A DNA stretch of 64,000 nt, from positions 62,001 to 126,000 of the forward strand of contig JAFKEN010000008.1 in assembly GCA_017308515.1 (NCBI GenBank), given 5' to 3'. Numbering within the stretch: the stretch's first letter is position 1; every line of letters starts with the position of its first letter. This document shows, piece by piece, positions 54,324 through 63,295 of the stretch. A model generated the notes under the pieces. It was not told the origin of the DNA, made no database searches, and worked only from the letters and a program-made list of their open reading frames with translations. Source of the DNA: Actinomycetales bacterium. Its GTDB lineage: Bacteria; Actinomycetota; Actinomycetes; Actinomycetales; Microbacteriaceae. The position numbers and the translations under genes were made by a program.

Positions 54324-54395
54324 GGAGCGTCCGGAACGGAGACCGCCGCGCACCCGCGGCCGCCCGACCGGCGCAGCGCAGGAGGAGGCCACACG

Positions 54396-54770
54396 ATGGC
54401 GGATCGCAGCTTGCGCGGGATGCGACTGGGATCGCAGAGCCTGCAGAGCGAGGAAGGCGTCGAGTTCGCGGCGCGGCGGAAGGCCGTGTACCGCGCCGAA
54501 GACGGATCGACCTTCGAGATGACGTTCGCGGCCGACGCCGAGATCCCCGAGGTCTGGCAGTCGCCGCGCACCGGCCAGGAGGGCCGCCTCGTCGACGAGG
54601 ACGGCGCTCTCGTCGCCGTCGAGGAGGCCGAGGTCAAGGCCCCCCGCACCCACTGGGACATGCTGCTCGAGCGCCGCACGCGCGCCGAGCTGGAGGAGCT
54701 CCTCCAGGAGCGGCTCGAACTGCTCCGCGCCCGCCGCGGAGCCCAGAAGGACGGTCGCGGCGCGGCCTAG
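54396..54770 (+). CDS. rbpA: RNA polymerase-binding protein RbpA
   Basis: A 124-residue actinobacterial transcription factor that binds the principal sigma factor and beta subunit and stabilises the open complex. It has the N-terminal SLRGMRLGSQSLQSEEGVE. The core domain contains FEMTFAADAEIPEVWQSPRTGQEG and the C-terminal sigma-interacting helices THWDMLLERRTRAELEELL. No cysteines are present, so this RbpA does not bind zinc, unlike the Streptomyces form. A strong terminator follows. Confidence 0.95.
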   Translation: MADRSLRGMRLGSQSLQSEEGVEFAARRKAVYRAEDGSTFEMTFAADAEIPEVWQSPRTGQEGRLVDEDGALVAVEEAEVKAPRTHWDMLLERRTRAELEELLQERLELLRARRGAQKDGRGAA

Positions 54771-54794
54771 GTCTCCCGCGCCGGGATCGTTCTC

Positions 54795-54826
54795 GGAACC
54801 GCCGCCTTCGGGCGGCGGTTCCTTCT
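54795..54826 (+). terminator. Strong terminator after rbpA
   Basis: GGAACCGCCGCC and GGCGGCGGTTCC form a perfect 12-bp stem with a TTCG tetraloop (54807-54810), followed by TTCT. It lies between the convergent rbpA and lnt genes and could act on both strands. Confidence 0.85.
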
Positions 54827-54872
54827 CATGCGGGGGCCTCGTCGGACGGTTCGTGGGCCTCGGAGGAGCCGG

Positions 54873-56546
54873 TCAGCGACCGCGCCGTGCGCGCACGGTG
54901 ATCCCCGCGCCCAGGAGCAGCGCGAGCGCGCCGAGCCCGAGCGCCGCTTCGAGTCCGCCGCCCAGCAGGGCCGCCGGCGTGACGGTGCTCGACAGCGGCA
55001 CGTCGGCGACGATCGTGCCGACCGTGTAGGGCGCGATCTCGTGCGAGACCGAGCCGTCGGGGGCGATGAGCCCGCTCGTGCCGACGGTCGAGATGTTGAC
55101 GACGCTGCGGCCGAACTCGAGCGCGCGGATGCGCGCGATCGCGAGCTGCTGCACGTTCTCGTCGGTGCGGCCGAAGTCGGCGTTGTTGGTCTGCGCGAAG
55201 ATCACCTGCGCGCCGTCGCGGATCTCCTCGCGCATGAGGCCGTCGTCGACGATGTCGAAGCAGATCGCGATCCCCGCCCGGGTGCCGGCGACCGGCAGGG
55301 TCGGCGCGGTCGTGCCGGGCGTGTACTCGCGCTGGATGAGGTCGATCAGCTCCGGCGCGAAGGGTCGGAAGAACGCCCGGTCGGGCACGTACTCTCCGAA
55401 GGGCACCGGGTGGCGCTTGTCGTAGAAGGCGACCTGGCCCCGCCCGGCCTCCCACAGCGTCGAGGTGTTGAAGTAGAGGTCGGTGCCGTCGGGACCGGGC
55501 CGCTTCGTGATGATGCCGCTCAGCAGCGGGGCGTCGGCGAGCTCCGAGATGCGGTCGAACACCGCGGCCGCGTCGGCGCTGCGCAGCGGGTCGAGGTCGG
55601 ATCCGCCCTCGGGCCAGATGACGACGTCGAGGTCGTCGTCGACGATCGGCAGCGTCGCGCGCGCCTGCCCCAGCAGGTTGTCGCCGGTGTGCGCGGGCGG
55701 GTCGAAGTAGCCCGCCTTCGTGTTGCCCTGCACCGCCCCGACGCGGATCGTGCCGTCCGTCGGCACAGGCCAGCCGGGCAGCGCCGCGAGGGTCGCGAGC
55801 AGCACGAGCGGTGCCGCGACGAGCGCCCACGGCTCGACGGCACGCGCGGCGGCAGGCGGCGACACCATCCCGCCGGGCCGCGCCGCGCGCCGGCCCCACA
55901 GCTCGACGCCGACCGCGACGATCAGCGCGGCGGCGAACACGAGCGCGAAGCTCGTGCCCGAGGCGCCGAGCCACGGGAACAGCCCGGTGAAGGCGCCGTC
56001 GGACTGCGAGAACGCGACCCGGCCCCACGAGAAGCCGCCGTAGGGGAACGTGCTCGACACGGCCTCCCGCGCGGTCCACAGCCCCGCGATCGTGGCCGGG
56101 GTGAGCAGCAGGCGGCCGAGGGTACCGGGCCAGAGGGTCGGGATCCACCGCCAGGCCAGCGCGATGAGCCCCGCGCCGAGGCCGGTGTAGACCCCCATCA
56201 CGGTCGAGAGCGCTGCCCAGGGCACCGGCCCGAGGAAGGTCGTGGCCCAGAGGATGTGCACGAGGTAGAAGCTCTCGCCGAACAGCAGCCCCACGAGCAG
56301 ACCCGAGCCGAACCCGCGGCCGCGCAGCGCCCACAGCAGCAGCGCGAGCACCGGGATCGCGAGCGGCCACCAGTCCCGATCGGGGAAGGCGCCGTCGAAC
56401 ACCGGCCCGGCCGCGACCGCGACGAGCAGGGCGGCCGGCAGGGGCATGCTCGCCGGGAGCGGCGCCCGGCGCGCGCCCGCGGGCCGCGCGCTCACCCGCG
56501 TCGGCGCGGGGGCCGCGGTCTCGGTCTGCGGGGCGAGGGCGACCAT
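54873..56546 (-). CDS. lnt: Apolipoprotein N-acyltransferase Lnt
   Basis: A 557-residue enzyme that N-acylates lipoproteins after LspA cleavage. About six to eight membrane helices (35-250) are followed by a nitrilase-like domain. The catalytic triad is visible: Glu313 in IWPEGGSD, Lys377 in YDKRHPVPFGEYVP and Cys429 in AICFDIV. A last helix closes the C-terminus. The ATG at 56546 shares a base with the helY stop. A fused polyprenol monophosphomannose synthase domain, found in mycobacterial Lnt, is absent. Confidence 0.95.
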   Translation of the reverse strand: MVALAPQTETAAPAPTRVSARPAGARRAPLPASMPLPAALLVAVAAGPVFDGAFPDRDWWPLAIPVLALLLWALRGRGFGSGLLVGLLFGESFYLVHILWATTFLGPVPWAALSTVMGVYTGLGAGLIALAWRWIPTLWPGTLGRLLLTPATIAGLWTAREAVSSTFPYGGFSWGRVAFSQSDGAFTGLFPWLGASGTSFALVFAAALIVAVGVELWGRRAARPGGMVSPPAAARAVEPWALVAAPLVLLATLAALPGWPVPTDGTIRVGAVQGNTKAGYFDPPAHTGDNLLGQARATLPIVDDDLDVVIWPEGGSDLDPLRSADAAAVFDRISELADAPLLSGIITKRPGPDGTDLYFNTSTLWEAGRGQVAFYDKRHPVPFGEYVPDRAFFRPFAPELIDLIQREYTPGTTAPTLPVAGTRAGIAICFDIVDDGLMREEIRDGAQVIFAQTNNADFGRTDENVQQLAIARIRALEFGRSVVNISTVGTSGLIAPDGSVSHEIAPYTVGTIVADVPLSSTVTPAALLGGGLEAALGLGALALLLGAGITVRARRGR

Positions 56547-59047
56547 CAGGCCACCGCCGAATACGCGACGATGCCGCGGCGGATCCCGTCGATCGCCGAG
56601 CGCGCCGTGCGGCCCGCCTCGCCGTCGGCCACGAGCGACACCTGGTCGAGCAGGTCGATCGCCTGCTTCATCACGCGCACGAAGTCGCCCGCCGCGAGGC
56701 CCGCATCCCGTAGCACGGAGTCGAGCTGCTGGCCCTGCGCCCACTTCGCGGTCGCGAGCGCGATAGCGGCCGACAGCGGCTCCGAGACCGGGAGCCGGTG
56801 GTGGCCCTCGAGCGCCGAGAGCTCCTCCCAGACGCCCTCGGTCGCCTCGAGCGCGGCGGCGAAGCCGCCGCGCGGCAGGCGGCGGTCGAGGTCGTCTCCC
56901 TGCTCGCGCCGCGGCTCGTAGACGAGGCAGCTGATCATCGCCGCGAGCTGGGGGGCGTCCAGGCCGTCCCAGAGGCCGCGGCGCAGGCACTCGGCGACGA
57001 GCAGGTCGCGCTCCCCGTAGATGCGCCGCAGCGCGCGCCCGGGAGCGGCGACGACGAGCGCACCGTGCGCGTCGTGCTCGAGATAGCGCAGGTCGCGCAG
57101 CAGCTCGGTGATCCGGTCGAACACCGCCGCGACCGCGCCCGTGCGGCCGTGGATCTGCCCGGTCAGCCGGTCGTGGTCGCGCTTCAGGCGCCACCACCTC
57201 TCCGCCCAGCGGGCGTGGGCCTCGCGATCGTTGCAGGAGTGGCAGGGGTGGGCCCTCATGCGCTTGCGCAGCTCGGTGATCCGCCGCTGCCGCCGTTCGC
57301 GCGTGGCGCGCGACTCCCCCGAGCCCGACCGCTCGGCGCGCTGCACCTGCTTCTCGAGGTCGGTCAGTTCGCGGCGCACCGAGGCGTACTCGGTGAAGTC
57401 GCCGAGGTGGCAGCGCATCGCCTCGGCGTAGGCGGCGAGCGCCTCCTCCTGCTTGCGCACCTCGCGCGCGAGGTCGACGACCGCCCGGTCGGCCTGGAAC
57501 TGCGCGAAGGAGCTCTCGAGGATCTCGCGGGTGCGCGGGCGGCCGAACTGCTCCACCAGGTTGACCGCCATGTTGTAGGTCGGCCGGAAGCTCGAGTTGA
57601 GCGGGTAGGTGCGCCGCGAGGCGAGCGCCGCGACCGCCTGCGGGTCGAGCCCGCCGGCCCACTGGATGACGGCGTGCCCCTCGACGTCGATGCCGCGGCG
57701 GCCGGCGCGGCCGGTCAGCTGGGTGTACTCCCCCGGCGTGATGGGAACCCGCGCCTCGCCGTTGAACTTCTCGAGCTTCTCGAGCACGACCGTGCGGGCG
57801 GGCATGTTGACGCCGAGCGCGAGCGTCTCGGTCGCGAAGACCGCCTTGAGGAGCTTGCGCTGGAAGAGCTCCTCGACGATCTCCTTGAAGGCGGGCAGCA
57901 TGCCCGCGTGATGCGCCGCGACGCCGCGCTGCAGCCCGTCGAGCCAGTTCCAGTAGCCGAGCACGCCGAGGTCGGCGTCGGGCAGGGTGCGGGTGCGCTC
58001 CTCGACGAGGGCGCGGATCTCGTCGCGCTCCCAGCGTTCGGTGAGGCGCACGTCGCGGCGCACGACCTGTTCGACGGCCTGGTCGCAGCCGGCGCGGCTG
58101 AAGATGAAGAAGATCGCGGGCAGCAGGCCCCGGCCGTCGAGCAGGCGCACGACGTCGGGCCGGTCGAGCCGCTCCCCCGCGCCACGATCCCAGCGCTGCC
58201 CGCCCTCGCTGCCACGGCCGCCCTGCCCCTTGCGATGGTGCCGACCGGGATGCGCGCCGCGGTAGGTGCCGGCCCCGCGCCCGCCCGCGGCCGCGAGCCG
58301 CACCAGCTCCGGGTTGACCCGGTCGGCGGAGGCGCGCGCGCCGTCGGCGCGCGCCTCGTCGTCGAACAGCTCGAGCAGCCGCCCGCGCACGAGCACGTGC
58401 TGCTGAAGCGGCACCGGCCGCTCCTCGCTGACGATGACGGTCGTCGACCCCCGCACCGCCTGCAGCCAGTCGCCGAACTCCTCCGCGTTGCTCACCGTCG
58501 CGGAGAGCGAGACCAGGGCGACCGAGGCGGGGAGGTGGATGATGACCTCCTCCCAGACCGCCCCGCGGAACCGGTCGGCGAGGTAGTGCACCTCGTCCAT
58601 GATCACGAAGCGCAGATCGCGCAGCAGCGGCGAGTCGGCGTAGAGCATGTTGCGCAGCACCTCGGTCGTCATGACGACGACGCGCGCGCCCGAGTTGATG
58701 TTGGTGTCGCCGGTCAGCAGCCCGACGTTCTCCGGCCCGTGCTCGGCGGCGAGCTCGGAGAACTTCTGGTTGCTGAGCGCCTTCATCGGGGTCGTGTAGA
58801 AGACCTTGTCGCGGCTGCGGGTGAGCGCGAGGTGCACCGCGAACTCGGCGACGATCGTCTTGCCGGCGCCGGTCGGAGCCGCGACGAGCACCCCGTGGCC
58901 CTCCTCGAGGGCGCGGCAGGCCGCCTCCTGGAAGGGGTCGAGCGGGAACTCGTGGCGGTCGCGGAAGGCGTCGAGCTCCGGGGTGCCGCGCCGCGCGCGC
59001 GCCGCTGCGAAGCGCTCCGCCGGGGAGAGGGCGACCTCGTCGGCCAT
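56546..59047 (-). CDS. helY: DEAD/DEAH-box helicase HelY (Ski2/Mtr4-like)
   Basis: An 833-residue superfamily 2 helicase. It has Walker A APTGAGKT, motif II DEVHYL, SATVSN, and later motifs GVNMPARTVVLEKLEKF and QLTGRAGRRGID. A Gly/Arg/Asp-rich insert lies around residues 230-300. The long C-terminal region contains a cysteine pair motif HPCHSCNDREAHA and the DSHCT-like end. It probably unwinds RNA or RNA-DNA. Its place after tatC is conserved in actinobacteria. Confidence 0.95.
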   Translation of the reverse strand: MADEVALSPAERFAAARARRGTPELDAFRDRHEFPLDPFQEAACRALEEGHGVLVAAPTGAGKTIVAEFAVHLALTRSRDKVFYTTPMKALSNQKFSELAAEHGPENVGLLTGDTNINSGARVVVMTTEVLRNMLYADSPLLRDLRFVIMDEVHYLADRFRGAVWEEVIIHLPASVALVSLSATVSNAEEFGDWLQAVRGSTTVIVSEERPVPLQQHVLVRGRLLELFDDEARADGARASADRVNPELVRLAAAGGRGAGTYRGAHPGRHHRKGQGGRGSEGGQRWDRGAGERLDRPDVVRLLDGRGLLPAIFFIFSRAGCDQAVEQVVRRDVRLTERWERDEIRALVEERTRTLPDADLGVLGYWNWLDGLQRGVAAHHAGMLPAFKEIVEELFQRKLLKAVFATETLALGVNMPARTVVLEKLEKFNGEARVPITPGEYTQLTGRAGRRGIDVEGHAVIQWAGGLDPQAVAALASRRTYPLNSSFRPTYNMAVNLVEQFGRPRTREILESSFAQFQADRAVVDLAREVRKQEEALAAYAEAMRCHLGDFTEYASVRRELTDLEKQVQRAERSGSGESRATRERRQRRITELRKRMRAHPCHSCNDREAHARWAERWWRLKRDHDRLTGQIHGRTGAVAAVFDRITELLRDLRYLEHDAHGALVVAAPGRALRRIYGERDLLVAECLRRGLWDGLDAPQLAAMISCLVYEPRREQGDDLDRRLPRGGFAAALEATEGVWEELSALEGHHRLPVSEPLSAAIALATAKWAQGQQLDSVLRDAGLAAGDFVRVMKQAIDLLDQVSLVADGEAGRTARSAIDGIRRGIVAYSAVA

Positions 59048-59050
59048 CGC

Positions 59051-59923
59051 TCAGCCCTCCGCGGGCACGGCGCCGTCGAGCAGCGCCTCCTGACGCCGGG
59101 CCGCGATGCGGTCGTGCCAGAGCGCGATGCCCACCGCGGCGAAGTAGAGCGCGGTCATCGGGATCGCCAGCAGCACCATCGAGAGCAGGTCCGCGGCGGG
59201 CGTGGCGATCGCCGTGAACGCGACGATCGCGATGACCGCCCAGCGCCATCCCTTGAGGATCGCCTTCCCGGAGATGACGCCGGCGAAGTCGAGCAGCACG
59301 AGGAACACCGGCAGCACGAACGCGACGCCCACCGCGAGCATGAGCTTCACGACGAAGTCGAGGTAGTACTTCGCGTCGTAGAGCGCCGTCGCGTCCTCGG
59401 GGAGGAAGCGGTACATGACCTCGACGATGCGCGGCAGCACGAACCAGCCGGCGACGCAGCCGGCGAGGAAGAGCGGCACGGCCGAGAAGAAGAAGCCGAA
59501 GGTGTAGCGCTTCTCGCGGGTGTTGAGCGCCGGCACGAAGAAGGCGAACAGCTGGTAGAGCCAGGCGGGGCTCGAGAGCACGATGCCGGTCGCGAGCGCG
59601 ACCTGCACCTGCACGTCGAACGCGCCGGTGATACTCGTGAAGTTGATCGCGACCGAGCCGGCGTCCTGCCCGCGCGCCTCGGCGATCGCGAACACCGGGC
59701 CGCTCAGCGCGTGCCAGCTGCCCTGCCCGTCGAGCGCCTTCGCGGCGCCGGGGAACAACGGGTCGATCAGATCGCCGAACCAGGTGAGGTCGTAGACGGC
59801 GAAGCCGATGACGGTGCCGCCGACGATGGCGAGCGCCGCGCGGGTGAGCCGCTTGCGCAGTTCGACGAGATGTTCGCCGAGCGACATCCGCCCTTCGGGA
59901 TTCCGCCGGCGTGGGGCGGCCAC
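59051..59923 (-). CDS. tatC: Sec-independent translocase TatC
   Basis: Receptor and core of the twin-arginine translocase, 290 residues, six membrane helices. The N-terminus RNPEGRMSLGEHLVELRKRL is the conserved twin-arginine recognition region. SPAWLYQLFAFFVPALNTREKRY and the F.LP region with DFAGV follow. A shorter start at 59887 (MSLGEHL) with AAGGGCGG upstream is possible. Substrates encoded here include the phosphoesterase and the Rieske protein. Confidence 0.95.
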   Translation of the reverse strand: MAAPRRRNPEGRMSLGEHLVELRKRLTRAALAIVGGTVIGFAVYDLTWFGDLIDPLFPGAAKALDGQGSWHALSGPVFAIAEARGQDAGSVAINFTSITGAFDVQVQVALATGIVLSSPAWLYQLFAFFVPALNTREKRYTFGFFFSAVPLFLAGCVAGWFVLPRIVEVMYRFLPEDATALYDAKYYLDFVVKLMLAVGVAFVLPVFLVLLDFAGVISGKAILKGWRWAVIAIVAFTAIATPAADLLSMVLLAIPMTALYFAAVGIALWHDRIAARRQEALLDGAVPAEG

Positions 59924-59927
59924 CCGC

Positions 59928-60146
59928 TTACTTCTTGTCGGCGGACTGGTCGGACTCGGCCGAGGTCGACTCGGTGCTGTTCGCGTCGGCCTCGCCGTTC
60001 TTCAGTTCGCTGCGGAAGACCCGCATCGACTGACCGAGGCTGCGCGCGAGCGCCGGGAGGCGCGTCGCGCCGAACAGCAGGAGCACGACGACGAGGATGA
60101 TGACCCAGGTCTGCCACTGGTTCCACAGGTAGAGGTGGAAGAACAC
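59928..60146 (-). CDS. tatA: Sec-independent translocase TatA
   Basis: A 72-residue TatA with an N-terminal helix ([28 protein letters not shown], with the FG hinge and amphipathic helix) and an acidic Ser/Glu-rich tail. GTG start with GGAGGG upstream. It precedes tatC by 4 bp on the same strand. No tatB is present locally, as is usual when it is encoded elsewhere or absent in Gram-positives. Confidence 0.95.
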   Translation of the reverse strand: MFFHLYLWNQWQTWVIILVVVLLLFGATRLPALARSLGQSMRVFRSELKNGEADANSTESTSAESDQSADKK

Positions 60147-60212
60147 GCTGACCCTCCTCGAGCCGGGCGCCGACCGGCGGCGCCCCGGGGCGGACGCTCC
60201 GGTGGAACGAGT

Positions 60213-61286
60213 CTAACCCAGCGGGTCGGCCGCAGCTCCGTCGGCGTGCCCGTCGTAGCGCGCGAGCGCGGCCGTCGCCCAGTCGTGCACCGCGGCGCGC
60301 GCCTCCGGCGGGCCGAGCACCTCGAGCATGCCGGGGTTCGCCCCGACCAGGCGTTTGAGGCCGTGGTAGTGCGAGACCCGCACCGTCGTGCGCACCGGCG
60401 CCCCGGAGGCGGTCGCCGGCAGACCCGGCAGGTAGTCGGCCAGCAGCGGCACCGCGGCGGGCGCGAGCTCGAGCTCGACCTCGAGATCCTCGTCGGAGGG
60501 CTCGAACAGCCGCTCGGGCAGGCCGACCTCGCCGAGCCGGTGCTCGATCGGCTGGTCAGTGATCACGGGATCCGAGATGCGGTCGAGCCGGAACGTGCGC
60601 ACCGCCTGGCGCAGGTGGCACCACCCGCGCAGGTACCAGTCGACGTCGAGCGACTCGACGCGCAGCGGATCCACTCGCCGGCGCTCGTACTCGCCGCGCG
60701 AGTTCAGGTAGCCCAGCTCGACCTGCAGGCCCCGCTCGACCGCCTCGCGGATCACCGCGAGGGTCGCATCGGTGCTCTGCTCGGCCACCGCGACCGGGGC
60801 GGGCGCCCCGGAGGAGCCGCGCGAGAGCTTCGCCATGAGGCTCGCGATCGCCGCCCGGTCCGCGTTCTCGGGCAGCGCCGACAGGTACTGCAGCCCCGCG
60901 ATGAGGGCGGCGGCCTCGCGCGCCGAGAAGCGCGGCGAGTCGTCGATCGCGACGAGGTTGGTCAGCACGATGCGGCCGTGCTCCTCGAAGGCCTCCCAGT
61001 CGATGTCGAACAGGTCGCCGTGCTGGTAGGCCGCGTGATCCCCGGGGATCCCGCTCACGGCGATGAGCTCGACGGCCTCGCGGATCGCGTCGGGCGTGAC
61101 GCCGAAGTGCGCGGCCGCCTCGTCGACGGTGGCGCCGTCGCGATCCATGAGCCAGGGCACGAGCGAGAGCAGGAAGGCGAGCTTGTCGCGCGCCTGCAGC
61201 GGCGGCGGGGCCGTCGGGCGGCTCGGCTTCGCGGGGCGGGTGCGGGGTGCGCGGCCGCCGGGGGCCCCGGACGTCGGCTCAGCCAT
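60213..61286 (-). CDS. pafC: WYL-domain transcriptional regulator PafC
   Basis: A 357-residue HTH-WYL protein; with PafB it forms the PafBC activator of the actinobacterial DNA-damage response. The N-terminal 35 residues are Pro/Arg/Ala-rich. The HTH follows (DKLAFLLSLVPWLMDRDGATVDEAAAHFGVTPDAIREAVELI), then the WYL core (VELGYLNSRGEYERRRVDP, DWYLRGWCHLRQAVRTFRLDRI). The start ATG is inside the end of pafB (8-bp overlap). Confidence 0.93.
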   Translation of the reverse strand: MAEPTSGAPGGRAPRTRPAKPSRPTAPPPLQARDKLAFLLSLVPWLMDRDGATVDEAAAHFGVTPDAIREAVELIAVSGIPGDHAAYQHGDLFDIDWEAFEEHGRIVLTNLVAIDDSPRFSAREAAALIAGLQYLSALPENADRAAIASLMAKLSRGSSGAPAPVAVAEQSTDATLAVIREAVERGLQVELGYLNSRGEYERRRVDPLRVESLDVDWYLRGWCHLRQAVRTFRLDRISDPVITDQPIEHRLGEVGLPERLFEPSDEDLEVELELAPAAVPLLADYLPGLPATASGAPVRTTVRVSHYHGLKRLVGANPGMLEVLGPPEARAAVHDWATAALARYDGHADGAAADPLG

Positions 61287-62268
61287 GGGCGGCCTCCGTG
61301 CGACGCAGGCGCTCGACGACCGCGGCGCGCAGCTCGACCGGCGCGACGACGAGCACCTCGGGTCCGAAGCCGGCGAGCTCGTCGGCGAGGATCGCGAGAT
61401 CGACATAGTGCAGCCGCAGGCTCAGCCGCTTCGCGCTCTCCCCCGCGAGCTCCGTGCCGCGCCGCTGACGCAGCCGCGTCGCCGCGTCGGAACCGGGGTC
61501 GACCTCGACCTGCGCGACCCCGCGCGCCCAGATCTCCTCGAGCCCCGCGAGCGCCTCGGCCGCGTGGTCGCCCGGCCGGGCCGGCGCGGGCTTGCCGGTC
61601 GTGATCGGGCCGACGACGCGCCGCAGCAGGAAGGTCTTGTGCGCGCCGCCCGCGAGCTCCTCGGCGGAGAGGTGCCAGCGCCCCTGGTACTGCACGAGCG
61701 CGAGCGGGATCACCTGACGCTCGCGCGCGGCGGACTCCCCCGGCTTGAGGTAGTCGAAGCGCACCGTGAGGCCCCGCGCGATCGCCGTCTGCAGCGGCTC
61801 GAAGGCGGGGTCGCGCAGGCGCACCTGCGGGGCGTAGCCGAGCACCGGCTCGTCGGCGACGACGCCGAGCGAGCGCAGCTTCATCATCGCCCGGCGCGAC
61901 TCCCCGGAGAGCGAACCCTCGCGCCACACGCGTGCGGCGAGGGCGAGCAGGGCGGTCTCGTCGGGCGAGAAGCGCACGTCGGTCGGCAGCTCGTAGGCGC
62001 CCCGCGGGATCCGATAGCGCAGCAGCTGGTTGTTGCCCGACTCCCCCGGCGCCTCGACCGTCTCGAGCGGCACGCCGAGTTCGCGGATGTCGTCCTTGTC
62101 GCGCTCGAACTGGCGCTCGAGCGCCGAGTTGTCGCCCCCCGCGGAGTACCGCCCGCGGTACCCCTGCACGGTGGAGAGGATCTCGTTCTTCGTCAGCCCG
62201 GCGTCGGTCGCGAGCAGCGCGAGCACGAGGCTGAACAGCCGCTCCTCGACCGGGACCTTGGCTGCCAC
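61279..62268 (-). CDS. pafB: WYL-domain transcriptional regulator PafB
   Basis: A 329-residue partner of PafC. The N-terminal HTH (RLFSLVLALLATDAGLTKNEILSTVQGYR) and FERDKDDIRELGVPLE are typical. The WYL domain contains VRFDYLKPGESAARERQVIPLALVQYQGRWHLSAE and TFLLRRVVGPI. It is translated together with pafC. Binding of single-stranded DNA by the WYL domain is known for the family. It lies just after the FKBP gene. Confidence 0.93.
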   Translation of the reverse strand: MAAKVPVEERLFSLVLALLATDAGLTKNEILSTVQGYRGRYSAGGDNSALERQFERDKDDIRELGVPLETVEAPGESGNNQLLRYRIPRGAYELPTDVRFSPDETALLALAARVWREGSLSGESRRAMMKLRSLGVVADEPVLGYAPQVRLRDPAFEPLQTAIARGLTVRFDYLKPGESAARERQVIPLALVQYQGRWHLSAEELAGGAHKTFLLRRVVGPITTGKPAPARPGDHAAEALAGLEEIWARGVAQVEVDPGSDAATRLRQRRGTELAGESAKRLSLRLHYVDLAILADELAGFGPEVLVVAPVELRAAVVERLRRTEAAHG

Positions 62269-62279
62269 GGGACCTCGCG

Positions 62280-63257
62280 TCAGTTCGCGCTGCTCCGCAG
62301 CGCGAGCAGGTCGATGACGTAGACGAGCGTGGCGCCGCCCGGGATGCTGCCGTCCTGGCTGCCCTGGTCGCCGTAGCCGTCGGCGGGCGGGATGACGGCG
62401 AGCACCTGCGAGCCGATCTTCTGACCCTCGACGGCGGTCAGGAACCCGGGGATGACGGTGCCCTCCTCGAGGGTGAAGTCGGCCGCGCGGTGCGCGTCCC
62501 AGGTGGACTGCACGACGCGCGGGTCGCCGGAGTCGGGCCAGATGAAGAGCGAGTACTGCAGGGCGACCGTGTCGCCCTTCTCGACGACCGCGCCGCCGCC
62601 GAGCTTGACGGTCTCGACCCGCGTCTCGGTGGGCTTCGGGGCGTCGGGCAGCATGATGCCGGGCGTGCCGTCGACCGCCGTGGCGACGAAGGGCATGCCG
62701 TCGAGCGGCAGCTGGTTCAGGCCGTCGGACTTGCCGGGGAACGCGTCGAGCACGTCGAGCACGACGACGATGGTCGCGTCGGCGTCGAGACCGAGCTGGG
62801 TCGCGGCGCTCGCGCCGAAGGCGTCGGTGACGCTCGCGGTCAGCGCGTAGCGGCCGCCGACCTGCGTGCAGGCGAGCGCGCGGAAGATCTGGTTCTCGTC
62901 GTCGCCGGCCGAGGCGCGCGCGGGGGCGCCGTCGCCGTAGCCGAACGCGCCGAAGTCGGTGCCGTCGGCCCCCGAGTACACGGCGTAGGCGAAGTCGACC
63001 TGCTCCCCCGGCCGGATCGGGTCGCCCTCGCCGGCCGTCATCGTCGAGCGCTGGGTGCCGGTCGAGATGAGGGGGGTCGGGAACTCGGCCTTCGGGTCGG
63101 TGCCCGCCTTCGCGGTCGAGGTGACCAGTTCGGAGGCGGACCCCGAGGAGATCTCCCCGCAGCCCCCGACGCCGCCCGCGGTGCAGCCGGCGAGCGTCGC
63201 GGCGGCCACGGCGGCGGTGAGGAGCGCGGCGAGACGGCGCACGGCGTGAGAGCGCAC
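62280..63257 (-). CDS. FKBP-type peptidyl-prolyl isomerase lipoprotein
   Basis: A 325-residue lipoprotein with signal RRLAALLTAAVAAATLAGC. Two tandem FKBP-like domains are visible. The first is about 45-180 and degenerate. The second carries the family end pattern GTVIPGFLTAVEGQKIGSQVLAVIPPADGYGDQG...IPGGATLVYVIDLL. A GAAAGG 7 bp before the GTG at 63257 supports the start. In many actinobacteria this gene stands between pafA and pafB. Confidence 0.9.
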   Translation of the reverse strand: MRSHAVRRLAALLTAAVAAATLAGCTAGGVGGCGEISSGSASELVTSTAKAGTDPKAEFPTPLISTGTQRSTMTAGEGDPIRPGEQVDFAYAVYSGADGTDFGAFGYGDGAPARASAGDDENQIFRALACTQVGGRYALTASVTDAFGASAATQLGLDADATIVVVLDVLDAFPGKSDGLNQLPLDGMPFVATAVDGTPGIMLPDAPKPTETRVETVKLGGGAVVEKGDTVALQYSLFIWPDSGDPRVVQSTWDAHRAADFTLEEGTVIPGFLTAVEGQKIGSQVLAVIPPADGYGDQGSQDGSIPGGATLVYVIDLLALRSSAN

Positions 63258-63295
63258 AGCAGGGCCTTTCGAACGGGGGCGGGAGCGGAACAACC

